Source: an uncultured Muribaculaceae bacterium (GTDB lineage: Bacteria > Bacteroidota > Bacteroidia > Bacteroidales > Muribaculaceae). Taken from it: a stretch of DNA of 7,590 nucleotides. Below the pieces are notes generated by a model. That model did not search any database. It was not told the DNA's origin and saw only the letters and a list, made by a program, of their open reading frames with translations. Location of the stretch: assembly GCA_910579105.1 (NCBI GenBank), contig CAJTRT010000078.1, positions 1-7,590 of the forward strand, given 5' to 3'. The position numbers and the translations under genes are program-made. Of this stretch, positions 1 through 6,744 are shown in pieces (position 1 is the first letter of the stretch; every line of letters starts with the position of its first letter).

Positions 1-51
1 CCCTCACAGGCGGAACCAGAATCCGACGTGCTACCATTACACCACAAGGCA
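1..51 (-). tRNA. tRNA-Gln (anticodon CTG), 3' part beyond the window
   Basis: Read on the minus strand, the gene begins TGCCTTG (acceptor 5' arm), then TG, a D arm with the typical TAATGGTAG loop closed by GTG/CAC, and an anticodon arm TCGGA-TTCTGGT-TCCGC. This places CTG at positions 34-36, which reads CAG (Gln). The first T of the acceptor and the TTCTG loop are usual for bacterial tRNA-Gln. The outer pair of the anticodon stem is a T-C mismatch as written. The T arm and acceptor 3' half lie left of base 1, so completeness and encoded CCA cannot be judged. It is transcribed away from surE. Confidence 0.88.
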
Positions 52-159
52 ATTGAAATGTGCGTCAACGGGGGCTTGCGTTGCCAGGGCCGTTTGGCTT
101 GGAGGGAAACTCGGTCCTGCTTCGGCCTCCGCTGAGGCGCTGTCTCCGATTGACGTGTG

Positions 160-190
160 CAAAGGTACGCGCTTTTTTGGAACTGACAAA
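160..190 (-). promoter_or_regulatory. Bacteroidetes-type promoter for the tRNA-Gln transcript
   Basis: On the minus strand there is TTTG (187-190), a 19-nt spacer, then TACCTTTG (160-167). This matches the Bacteroidetes sigma-70 consensus TTTG-N19-21-TAnnTTTG exactly. Transcription would begin near 152-154, leaving a leader of about 100 nt before the tRNA. That leader contains only a small hairpin (GCCTC/GAGGC around 126-138). No other gene reads in this direction here, so the tRNA is the evident target. Confidence 0.82.
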
Positions 191-300
191 ATAATCGGCT
201 TAATTTTTTCTCGCGTGACGCTTTTTCATATGGGCTTGGCGCCGGTAGCGGCGTTTTCACGCGTTTTTAGCGAGACGGATGCGGCGTCTGGTGGCGGAGG

Positions 301-332
301 TGTGGTTTTTAGGGCGAATTTTCGTATCTTTG
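301..332 (+). promoter_or_regulatory. putative promoter of the surE operon
   Basis: TATCTTTG at 325-332 is a perfect -7 box (TAnnTTTG). At the right distance upstream only a weak -33 candidate is present (TGTGG, 301-305). The start would be near 339-340, giving a 5' UTR of about 70 nt. The interval 191-300, between this promoter and the divergent tRNA promoter, holds no gene. It contains a CGCGTGA/TCACGCG inverted pair (212-218, 257-263) enclosing a CGCCG/CGGCG hairpin (240-253). Confidence 0.55.
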
Positions 333-363
333 CCGGCGCGCTGGCGGCCGCGCCTTACACGGC

Positions 364-379
364 CGCGCCATATGGCGCG
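364..379. promoter_or_regulatory. perfect 16-bp palindrome in the surE 5' UTR
   Basis: CGCGCCATATGGCGCG equals its own reverse complement. It lies about 30 nt before the surE ATG, inside the predicted transcript. As RNA it folds to a 6-bp GC stem with an AUAU loop; as DNA it could be a dimeric-regulator site. A 9-base repeat GGCCGCGCC (346-354 and 361-369) overlaps its left half. Function is not known. Confidence 0.5.
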
Positions 380-408
380 AAATCGATTTGACCAGTTGCT
401 TGTTTTGT

Positions 409-1179
409 ATGGAAAAACCGCTGATTCTTATATCCAACGACGACAGCATCGATGCCAAGGGGCTTCACTGTCTGGTGGACTGTGTGTCGGAGCTTGGGGA
501 GGTCTGGGTGGTGGCGCCGGACGCGCCTCATTCGGGGCAGTCTTCGGCGATGACTGTCAACGCTCCGCTGAAAATCATAGAGCATCCCGACTATAACGGG
601 GCGCGGATGCGCTCGGTCACCGGCACGCCGGTCGACTGCGTGAAGCTGGCTATGCGCCATATAGTGCCGCGCCGCCCGTCGTTGGTGCTCGCGGGTATAA
701 ACCACGGCTCTAACGCCGGTAATTCTGCGATTTATTCCGGCACGATGGGCGCGGTGTTCGAGGGGTGCATGAACGGCATCCCCTCCGTTGGGTACTCCTT
801 GCTGCACCATTCGCTGACGGCTGATTTCTCGGAGTGCCTGCGCTTTGTGTCGGAGATTTCGGAGAGGGTTTTGCGCGAAGGGCTGCCCGAGGGGGTGTGC
901 CTGAACGTGAATTTCCCTGCCAAGGTTAGAATCGAGGGGCTGAAGATAGTCCGCTCGGCCCGCAGCCGCTGGACCGAGGAGTATCAGGAGTACACCGACC
1001 CGCACGGCAAGCCGTTCTTCTGGCTTACCGGGACGCAGGTCAACGAGGAGCCTGATGCCGATGACACAGATCTTTACTGGCTGTCGCGCCATTACGCCAC
1101 GGCTGTCCCGACCAGGCCTGACCAGAACGCGCTCGATGCCATTGCCGGCGTCGCGGGGATTTTGGGGCTGGAAAGATGA
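409..1179 (+). CDS. surE: 5'/3'-nucleotidase SurE
   Basis: This is a 256-residue SurE-family metal-dependent phosphatase, which in the family removes phosphate from 5' and 3' nucleoside monophosphates in the cytoplasm. Visible family marks are the N-terminal strand followed by SNDD (Asp11 and Asp12, metal ligands), HSGQSSA with Ser42, TGTPVDCVKL (71-80), and GINHGSNAGNSAIYSGT with Asn98 (residues 96-112). These correspond to E. coli Asp8, Asp9, Ser39 and Asn92. The length fits the family. I chose ATG at 409 because the conserved strand starts right after it; an in-frame TTG at 388 would add seven unconserved residues. The usual NDDG is NDDS here (Ser13). It is first in an operon, with its stop overlapping the next start by 4 bases (ATGA). 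There is no signal peptide. Confidence 0.96.
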   Translation: MEKPLILISNDDSIDAKGLHCLVDCVSELGEVWVVAPDAPHSGQSSAMTVNAPLKIIEHPDYNGARMRSVTGTPVDCVKLAMRHIVPRRPSLVLAGINHGSNAGNSAIYSGTMGAVFEGCMNGIPSVGYSLLHHSLTADFSECLRFVSEISERVLREGLPEGVCLNVNFPAKVRIEGLKIVRSARSRWTEEYQEYTDPHGKPFFWLTGTQVNEEPDADDTDLYWLSRHYATAVPTRPDQNALDAIAGVAGILGLER

Positions 1180-1598
1180 TTCCCATAGACAATATTTATG
1201 ATGACATGGAAGACAGGATTGAAGGCTACGGGGTCAAGGAGTACGGCCGCCCCGTGAAACGCTACTGCCGCACGCTCGACCTGCGCGACGACGCTGCCCT
1301 TGTCGCTGAATACCGGCGTCGCCATGCCGAGGGGAACGTCTGGCCGGAGGTCATGGCCGGAATCCGCGAGGTGGGCATACTCGATATGGATATATACCTG
1401 GCCGGCCGCCGGGCGTTCATGATTGTGGAGACACCGCTTGATTTTGACTGGGAGGAGGCTATGGCCCGGCTGTCGACGCTGCCGCGCCAGCAGGAATGGG
1501 AGGACTATATGTCGGTGTTCCAGGCCGCCGGGCCTGGGCAGACCTCGGCTGAGAAATGGAAGCCGATGGAGCGCGTGTTCCACCTCTATGACGACTGA
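1176..1598 (+). CDS. L-rhamnose mutarotase (RhaM/DUF718) family protein
   Basis: This 140-residue cytoplasmic protein belongs to the RhaM family of small alpha/beta-barrel sugar mutarotases, which interconvert alpha and beta anomers. The match is EYRRRH (45-50) ahead of the WPE motif (56-58), then IYL (73-75), FMIVE (81-85), W108 with YM (111-112), and the C-terminal EKWKPMERVFHL. Tyr46 and His50 correspond to E. coli RhaM Tyr18 and the proposed acid His22. By my alignment, E. coli Tyr41 falls on Met71 and the Trp76-Trp77 pair becomes Trp108-Glu109, so L-rhamnose as substrate is uncertain. The core starts near residue 28; the leading segment with GYGVKEYGRPVKRYC lengthens the protein relative to E. 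coli (about 104 residues). ATG 1176 is preferred for its ATGA overlap with surE, which suggests translational coupling. ATG 1206 is an in-frame alternative. No rhamnose genes are adjacent. Confidence 0.85.
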   Translation: MIPIDNIYDDMEDRIEGYGVKEYGRPVKRYCRTLDLRDDAALVAEYRRRHAEGNVWPEVMAGIREVGILDMDIYLAGRRAFMIVETPLDFDWEEAMARLSTLPRQQEWEDYMSVFQAAGPGQTSAEKWKPMERVFHLYDD

Positions 1599-1672
1599 GC
1601 GCGGTCTTGCCGGCGTTTGTCAAAATGCCGGAATAATGGCATAAACAGTGCGTTTTTGCATAAAAATCATAG

Positions 1673-1709
1673 AAACCGCCGGATTTTTGTCCGGCGGTTT
1701 GCTTTTTTT
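1673..1709 (+). terminator. intrinsic terminator of the surE operon
   Basis: A perfect 11-bp stem (1673-1683 with 1690-1700, AAACCGCCGGA/TCCGGCGGTTT) has a TTTTTG loop. It is followed by GC and seven T (1703-1709). It lies 75 bases after the mutarotase stop. Between the two there is no further coding sequence. Confidence 0.92.
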
Positions 1710-1729
1710 AAGAATTATGCATACCTTTA
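1698..1729 (+). promoter_or_regulatory. promoter of the 1030-residue exported protein, overlapping the terminator
   Basis: TTTG (1698-1701), a 20-nt spacer and TACCTTTA (1722-1729) fit TTTG-N19-21-TAnnTTTG with one mismatch in the last base. The -33 box is the end of the terminator stem plus one base. Transcription near 1735-1737 gives a 5' UTR of about 100 nt before ATG 1838, in which I see no clear riboswitch or strong hairpin. Confidence 0.65.
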
Positions 1730-1837
1730 CGCATTGACAAGCGTGTTTATTCAAAAAGGGTGTGTCTTCCCGCTGGATTGCCGGCCTTTTTATCACATAC
1801 CAATCGAATCTCTAAGTTTTTTAATCCAATATCTGCT

Positions 1838-4800
1838 ATGAAGAGATCAATACTTGCGGCGGCTATTCTGGTCGCAGTGGCGGGTGTCCCGGCGTTGGTT
1901 GCCGGCGCGGGGGCTGTCAGTGCGGCGATGTCCGGCGGCCCGGTGAAGGCTCCGGTGATAACCGTGGAGCTTCCGATGGAGCTGACCCCTACCCAGGAGG
2001 AAATCAACCTGTTCACAATCCTTGACGCGAACGGCGACAACAAGAAGTTCGCCTACCGCTCGAACTTCGGCGGCCTGGTGTCGCCGTCGAACGACAAGAT
2101 GGACTGCGACGACTGGGCGATAACCCCCGGGCTGCGGTTCACCGACGTGTCGTCGAACTACGAGCTGGCCTTCACGCTGACGCAGAATATGCGCGGCGAT
2201 AAGTTCCAGTCATCCTTCGAGTTCTATATCGGCACATCCCCGACGGCCGAGGCCATGGCCACGAAGATCGGCGAGGTGAAGGATTTCTGGGTGGCGACAG
2301 CCAACAAGGATATGCCGCAGGCTGTGCAGTTCGCCGTCCCCGGTGAGGCGGGCGTTTATTATATAGGTATACGCTGCGTAACCCCGGCGATGCACGACGA
2401 CATCAGCTCCTGGCCCGCGACATTCAAGAACATTTCTGTAAAGGCGATGGAGAGCAGCGCTTCGGCTCCGATGCAGCCGACAGACGCGGCGGTGACTCCG
2501 GGTGAGAACGGCGCGCTTTCAGCGACGGTGGCCTTCACCATGCCGACCACGGCGATGAACGGCAAGCCGCTCACCGCCTCCGGGCAACTGACGGCCACGA
2601 TCGCGTCTCCCGCTGAGACCAAGACGGTCAAGGCCCTTCCCGGGGCGGCTGTCACAGAGACAGTCAAGACCAACCAGGGCGAAAACGCGCTGACTGTCAG
2701 GGTTGACGGCGCCATGGAGGGGGAACCTGTGCCCCTTAGCGTGTATACCGGCGTGGTGCTCCCGATGAGAATTCATGACCTCGCGGCGGTGCTGAGCCCC
2801 GACAATATGTCGATGACCCTCACATGGTCTCCTCCGACCGAGGGCAAGAACGGCGGGTATGTCGACTTCTCGAAGGTCGATTATGTGGTATATCTCAACG
2901 ACGGCCCGGACGGCGATTACCGGGAACTGACCACCGTGGGCGCCACGCGCACATATACATATGCCATGGAGACCGGTGCGAAACTCCGCACTGTTAAGCT
3001 GAGGGTGCTCCCCCGCAACGCCGCGGGCGTCAGCGACGACACTACGGCCTGGATTGACCAGGATCCGGTATATGTCTCCGAGATGCTCGGAACGCCCTAC
3101 GCCCTCCCGGCGATCGAGCGTTTCGACAACAAGGATATGAAATACACCCCGCTGACCATCCAGCGTCCCGGCGATTACGCGGGCAGGTGGATGATTGACG
3201 ATCCTTCGGGTTGCGTTCCCGACGACAACCAGAGCGCCCTGATGGCCTACTCGCCTTTCGACGAGGGGGCTACGATGGGACGCGTGGCGCTCCCGAAGTT
3301 CTCCACCAAGGGGCTGGGCAACGTGGCTTTCTCGCTGAAGGCCATGCGCTATTCGCCGTATGCTACCAATATGGATGTTTACGCCCGCAACTACACCGAG
3401 GACCTGACGCTCCTGGGCACGATCAACTGCTCCGCCGGGACCGACTGGGTTGAGGTTTCCTTCCCCCTTCCGGCGCAGTTCCAGGGTAAGGACTGGGTGC
3501 AGTTCGTGATAGACGTCGACCTGGCCGACGTGGATTATGTATATGCCATAGACTCCTACAAGGTTGCCGTGTCGGCAGAGACTGACCTGGCCGTGCTTGA
3601 CGTGGCTTCCGCCGAACCCCTCGTTGCCGGAAGCGCGGCCAAGATCACGGCGCGCCTGGGCAACCTCGGGTTCAACGCCGTGGCTCCCGTGCTGCGTTTC
3701 GCGGCTGAGACTCCCGACGGCGCTGTTGTCGCCCAGCAGGATGTCAACGTCGCCTCGATCGCCCTCGGCGAGGAGAAGGCGGTCGACTGGTCGTTCACTC
3801 CGCTTGCCGAACATATCGATGCGGAACTCACGGTCAAGGCCCGGATTATGACTGCCGACGAGGTCGCCTCCAACGACGAACTCGCGGCGAAGTTCCATGT
3901 GCGCCGTCCCGAGCTGCCGGTGATCACCACTCTCGCCGCCCAGTCGAATGTCGATGGCGGGGTGCTCCTGACATGGGAGGAGCCCGTGCTCAACAAGTCG
4001 CTCACCGAATCCTTCGAGCAGCTTGACGATTTCTATTACGGATCGGAAATGGGCGCTTTCACCGCCTACGACGGCGACGGCAAGAGCGTCTACAAGTTCG
4101 AGAACCAGGTGATGCCCAACGAGCAGCTCCCGAAAGCGTTCCTCGTTGTCAACGCCACCCGCGTGGGTGAGGGGCTTGAGGCCTATGCGGGCGACAAGTA
4201 TCTGCTGGCAACCTGCCCGGAGATGATCGGCGGCCAGAAGCCCGACCCGGCCGACGACTGGCTGATTTCGCCCGAGGTTGTCGGCGGCAGCTATGTGTCG
4301 TTCTATCTGAACATTATCTCTGAAAAATATCCGGAGACACTCCGCGTCATGGCGTCTTCCACCACCGCTGATCCCGCGGCGTTCACGGAAATAACGACGA
4401 TTCTCAAGCCACGCTTCGGATGGCAGCGCTATGAGTTCCGTCTCCCGGCCGATGCTAAGTATTTCGCTCTCAATTATGTCAGCCACGATATGTTCGGCGT
4501 GATGGTTGATGACGTCAAGTTCGTCTCCGCCACCGAACTTCACTCGGTTGCCAGATACAATGTCTACCGCGACGGCGCTCTGATAGGCAGCTGCGACGAC
4601 AGTTCGTATGCCGATACCGGCGTTAATAAGGGTACGACCTACACCTACCATGTGACCACGGTCACCGAGGGCGAGTCCGTCAAGAGTAACGCCGCGACGA
4701 TAACCTCCGGCGAGGTGGGGGTTGAGATGGTCGGCGTCGCCCAGGGTAGCGCGGCGGCCATTCCGGGCGGCATACGCGTCTCCGGAGCTGACGCTGTTGG

Positions 4801-4930
4801 CGTTTATTCCCTTTCCGGCGTGGCGGTTTACGAGGCATCGCTCGGAGGAACCACTGCCGAGATACCACTTGCGCCCGGCCTCTACATCGTGACCCTCGAC
4901 GGCCGCGCCGTCAAGCTCCCCGTAAGGTGA
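1838..4930 (+). CDS. exported modular protein: choice-of-anchor J-like, Fn3 and CARDB-like domains with T9SS tail
   Basis: This 1030-residue protein begins MKRSILAAAILVAVAG, a signal peptide of roughly 22-30 residues, so ATG 1838 is the start; an upstream in-frame GTG at 1760 would bury it. Order inferred by eye: jelly-roll/choice-of-anchor J-like region with DDWAITPGLRF (about 55-205); two Fn3-like beta domains (about 206-305 and 306-415, the second with LTWSPP and VDYVVYLN); a second jelly-roll-like region (about 420-580); a CARDB-like domain (about 582-690). A half Fn3 follows (GVLLTWEEP, 708-716), interrupted by a clear choice-of-anchor J domain (ESFEQ to MVDDVKF, about 724-895, with DDWLISPEV), and resuming at RYNVYRDGALIG. 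The last 55 residues (VGVYSLSGVAVYEA ... LAPGLYIVTLDGRAVKL) resemble a type A T9SS sorting domain. It is probably surface-attached and may bind glycan, protein or host matrix. No catalytic motif is seen, and the ligand is unknown. Confidence 0.88.
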   Translation: MKRSILAAAILVAVAGVPALVAGAGAVSAAMSGGPVKAPVITVELPMELTPTQEEINLFTILDANGDNKKFAYRSNFGGLVSPSNDKMDCDDWAITPGLRFTDVSSNYELAFTLTQNMRGDKFQSSFEFYIGTSPTAEAMATKIGEVKDFWVATANKDMPQAVQFAVPGEAGVYYIGIRCVTPAMHDDISSWPATFKNISVKAMESSASAPMQPTDAAVTPGENGALSATVAFTMPTTAMNGKPLTASGQLTATIASPAETKTVKALPGAAVTETVKTNQGENALTVRVDGAMEGEPVPLSVYTGVVLPMRIHDLAAVLSPDNMSMTLTWSPPTEGKNGGYVDFSKVDYVVYLNDGPDGDYRELTTVGATRTYTYAMETGAKLRTVKLRVLPRNAAGVSDDTTAWIDQDPVYVSEMLGTPYALPAIERFDNKDMKYTPLTIQRPGDYAGRWMIDDPSGCVPDDNQSALMAYSPFDEGATMGRVALPKFSTKGLGNVAFSLKAMRYSPYATNMDVYARNYTEDLTLLGTINCSAGTDWVEVSFPLPAQFQGKDWVQFVIDVDLADVDYVYAIDSYKVAVSAETDLAVLDVASAEPLVAGSAAKITARLGNLGFNAVAPVLRFAAETPDGAVVAQQDVNVASIALGEEKAVDWSFTPLAEHIDAELTVKARIMTADEVASNDELAAKFHVRRPELPVITTLAAQSNVDGGVLLTWEEPVLNKSLTESFEQLDDFYYGSEMGAFTAYDGDGKSVYKFENQVMPNEQLPKAFLVVNATRVGEGLEAYAGDKYLLATCPEMIGGQKPDPADDWLISPEVVGGSYVSFYLNIISEKYPETLRVMASSTTADPAAFTEITTILKPRFGWQRYEFRLPADAKYFALNYVSHDMFGVMVDDVKFVSATELHSVARYNVYRDGALIGSCDDSSYADTGVNKGTTYTYHVTTVTEGESVKSNAATITSGEVGVEMVGVAQGSAAAIPGGIRVSGADAVGVYSLSGVAVYEASLGGTTAEIPLAPGLYIVTLDGRAVKLPVR

Positions 4931-4960
4931 CGGGCTGAAGGCAGAACTAATATCTTTTTT

Positions 4961-5017
4961 ATGCGTCCCTACGATTTTGCGTTTCTCGACACTATCCGCT
5001 TCAATCACATCGCTTAA
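4961..5017 (+). other. possible 18-codon micro-ORF before the convergent terminator
   Basis: ATG at 4961 opens an 18-codon frame (MRPYDFAFLDTIRFNHIA) that ends with TAA, 30 bases after the large gene's stop and 5 bases before the terminator stem. An A/T-rich stretch (ATATCTTTTTT) precedes it, with no purine-rich site. The length is compatible with chance, and I make no functional claim. Confidence 0.12.
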
Positions 5018-5021
5018 ACGA

Positions 5022-5054
5022 AAAGAGCCGCCCGGCAATTCCGGGCGGCTCTTT
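5022..5054. terminator. bidirectional intrinsic terminator between convergent genes
   Basis: A perfect 14-bp stem AAAGAGCCGCCCGG (5022-5035) pairs with 5041-5054 around a CAATT loop. The plus-strand exit reads CTTTCCC; the minus-strand exit reads CTCTTTTCGTTT, so each side has only a modest U-run formed partly by the stem. It sits 91 bases after the plus-strand stop and 61 bases beyond the minus-strand stop. A second small hairpin (CAGGAG/CTCCTG, 5064-5078) lies in the minus-strand 3' UTR. Confidence 0.88.
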
Positions 5055-5115
5055 CCCTTATTTCAGGAGCTGCTCCTGTGTGCGTGTTTCGTGTCGTATC
5101 AGATTAGGTGTGTCG

Positions 5116-6474
5116 TTATTCCACGATTACTTTCGTGCTTTCGGGCGGGTTGCCGGGGATGTTCACAGTGACGATGTTGAGCCCCCGGGGCATCGCGGAT
5201 GACGGTATGGTCGCTGTGCCCTCTCCCGCGGCGATGCTCCCCCGGTATACGCCGCGGCCCGATATGTCGGTCACGCCGAACGTTGCCTCGGAATCCTCGG
5301 TCTCGACGGTGATGGTCTCGCCGCGATGCGCCGCGGTGGGGTAGACGCGTGTCTTGATCGGTGCGGCGGCTTGGCGCAGGCCGGCTCCGTTGTCGGTGAT
5401 TTCATACATTAAGGTGTAGGAGGCTGCGGACTGCGGCTTTTTGAGGTTGCAGCTGAGGTACTTCTTTCCCCCGATCATAATTAGCGACATGAAATTGCTT
5501 TGCCAATCCGCGTAATATGGGTCGGGGAACTCGATTGACTGCAACTCGGTTCCGTTTTCGCCCACTACCTTGAAGCCGGTGATTGAGGGGGAGTTGCTCC
5601 ATTGGCGGTCAATCTCATAGTAGAGGCCTCCTATGCAACGCGGGCTGTAAGGCCAGTATGAGATTTTTTCCTCGTATGTGGGCGTTAAGTATTCGACCCC
5701 GGCATCTGTATTGAACAGCGTCTGCGTGGCCGAGGCGTTTCCTATGGATGTCGCCCCGGAGTCATAGTCGAAAATGTCAAAGCAGATTAACTGGGGTGTC
5801 GCCTCATAAGCTATGCGCTGTGGGTCGCCTTCATGAGGTTGTGTGATTTCAAACGACGGGGTGCCCCCGCATCTGACCTCTATAAGGCTGGCCGGGTTGC
5901 CGTTCTGCGAGGGGGTGTATATGAAATACCTTGTCGCGAGCTGGGCTTCTTGGATTGTTCCCCCCTCTGCGTCTGTGATGCTTGGGAACGTTTGATAGGA
6001 GTAGGGGCCGGTCCAGTTTATCCTGAGGATTCCGTTGTCATATTCTTCTCTATCGTTCTCGACCTTGAATCCGTAATGGTTTGGAAGTATGTTGTTGCGG
6101 TATTCGTAATATTCATCAAGAGAGATACCGTCCTGCTCCGGGACGTAAGTGCGTTCCGTTTCCGACCATCTGAGGATTCCGATGTCGGTGGAGCGCAAGA
6201 TACGAAACATCAGCGGATAGTCGCTGAGTTCTATGTGGCGGATTTGCTTGAGGTTTCCGTCAAACAGCCGGATATATCCTCGGTCTGAGTCGTCGTATGT
6301 GGGATTGTATGCGAACGATAGCATGCTTTTGCCGTCGTATGCGAAGCGGGCCGGAACATAGCTGTTTGTCGCGCCGGGCTGAACCGGGGTTTGGTTGATT
6401 TCCCCGGCGTACCCTTTGAAGATGGCTGTCGCGGCGAGTGCCGCGCAGAGTGTCAAAGTGCGGTGGTGTCTCAT
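5116..6474 (-). CDS. exported protein of unknown function with T9SS C-terminal sorting domain
   Basis: This protein has 452 residues. MRHHRTLTLCAALAATAIFKGYA is a signal peptide with likely cleavage near residue 23, and it fixes the start at 6474. I do not recognise the middle (about 25-370). It is rich in beta-type and aromatic residues, with strand-turn patterns such as LSFAYNPTYDDSDRGYIRLFD (52-72) and YLSCNLKKP (339-347) that would suit a beta-propeller or beta-sandwich; this is only a guess. From about 377 the sequence fits a type A T9SS sorting domain: RVYPTAAHRGETITVE, then FGVTDISGRGVYRGSI, and a closing strand ending KVIVE. The protein would thus enter the periplasm by Sec and cross the outer membrane by T9SS. 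No active-site motif is visible. It converges on the large T9SS-tailed gene and is less GC-rich in parts (the stretch near 6061-6120 is clearly AT-richer). Confidence 0.87.
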   Translation of the reverse strand: MRHHRTLTLCAALAATAIFKGYAGEINQTPVQPGATNSYVPARFAYDGKSMLSFAYNPTYDDSDRGYIRLFDGNLKQIRHIELSDYPLMFRILRSTDIGILRWSETERTYVPEQDGISLDEYYEYRNNILPNHYGFKVENDREEYDNGILRINWTGPYSYQTFPSITDAEGGTIQEAQLATRYFIYTPSQNGNPASLIEVRCGGTPSFEITQPHEGDPQRIAYEATPQLICFDIFDYDSGATSIGNASATQTLFNTDAGVEYLTPTYEEKISYWPYSPRCIGGLYYEIDRQWSNSPSITGFKVVGENGTELQSIEFPDPYYADWQSNFMSLIMIGGKKYLSCNLKKPQSAASYTLMYEITDNGAGLRQAAAPIKTRVYPTAAHRGETITVETEDSEATFGVTDISGRGVYRGSIAAGEGTATIPSSAMPRGLNIVTVNIPGNPPESTKVIVE

Positions 6475-6543
6475 ATCTGCTTGATTGAATGTTTTGGTTG
6501 TATGTTTTGGATTGGCTTGGTTGAAATACGCATATGACGCGGC

Positions 6544-6584
6544 TCCGTACCCGCGAGCCGTTGTTTCGGGCTTCTGGGTACGGA
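6544..6584 (-). promoter_or_regulatory. stem-loop upstream of the minus-strand T9SS gene
   Basis: TCCGTACCC (6544-6552) pairs perfectly over 9 bp with GGGTACGGA (6576-6584). After a 2x2 internal loop, GAGCC (6555-6559) pairs with GGCTT (6569-6573, one G-U) around a 9-nt loop. It lies 70 bases before the start codon. It could be a 5' UTR control element, or an operator if transcription starts downstream of it. There is no U-run on either side, so a terminator is unlikely. Confidence 0.45.
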
Positions 6585-6744
6585 TGTCGCGGAATCCGCT
6601 GTTTCTGTGATGGGTAAAATAATTCCCGTCTTTGGCATGGAATCAAACGGCATTAAAGACGCGTGGCCGCCGCCATGAGGGGCGCGGCGCGTGTCGCAGT
6701 TGATTCCGCAAGACGGGACGCGGAGTTGTGTCGTGTTCGCATCG

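Noticed and set aside
212..263. Nested inverted repeats followed by T-runs as a terminator
   Set aside because: No plus-strand gene lies upstream, the loop between the outer arms is 38 nt, and the T-run is broken by the outer arm; mentioned only as structure within the intergenic region.
388..408. TTG at 388 as the surE start
   Set aside because: The seven added residues (TTG to TGT) are not family-like; the conserved N-terminal strand begins directly after ATG 409.
2519..5038. 839-codon open frame on the minus strand opposite the large T9SS gene
   Set aside because: It is rich in Arg, His and Gly with no domain or signal sequence, as expected for the complement of a GC-rich gene; the plus frame has a signal peptide, domains and a sorting tail.
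6614..6647. Possible minus-strand promoter for the 452-residue protein (TTTG 6644-6647, TATTTTAC 6614-6621)
   Set aside because: Spacer of 22 is too long and the -7 box misses the final TG; too weak to list, though no better candidate was found.
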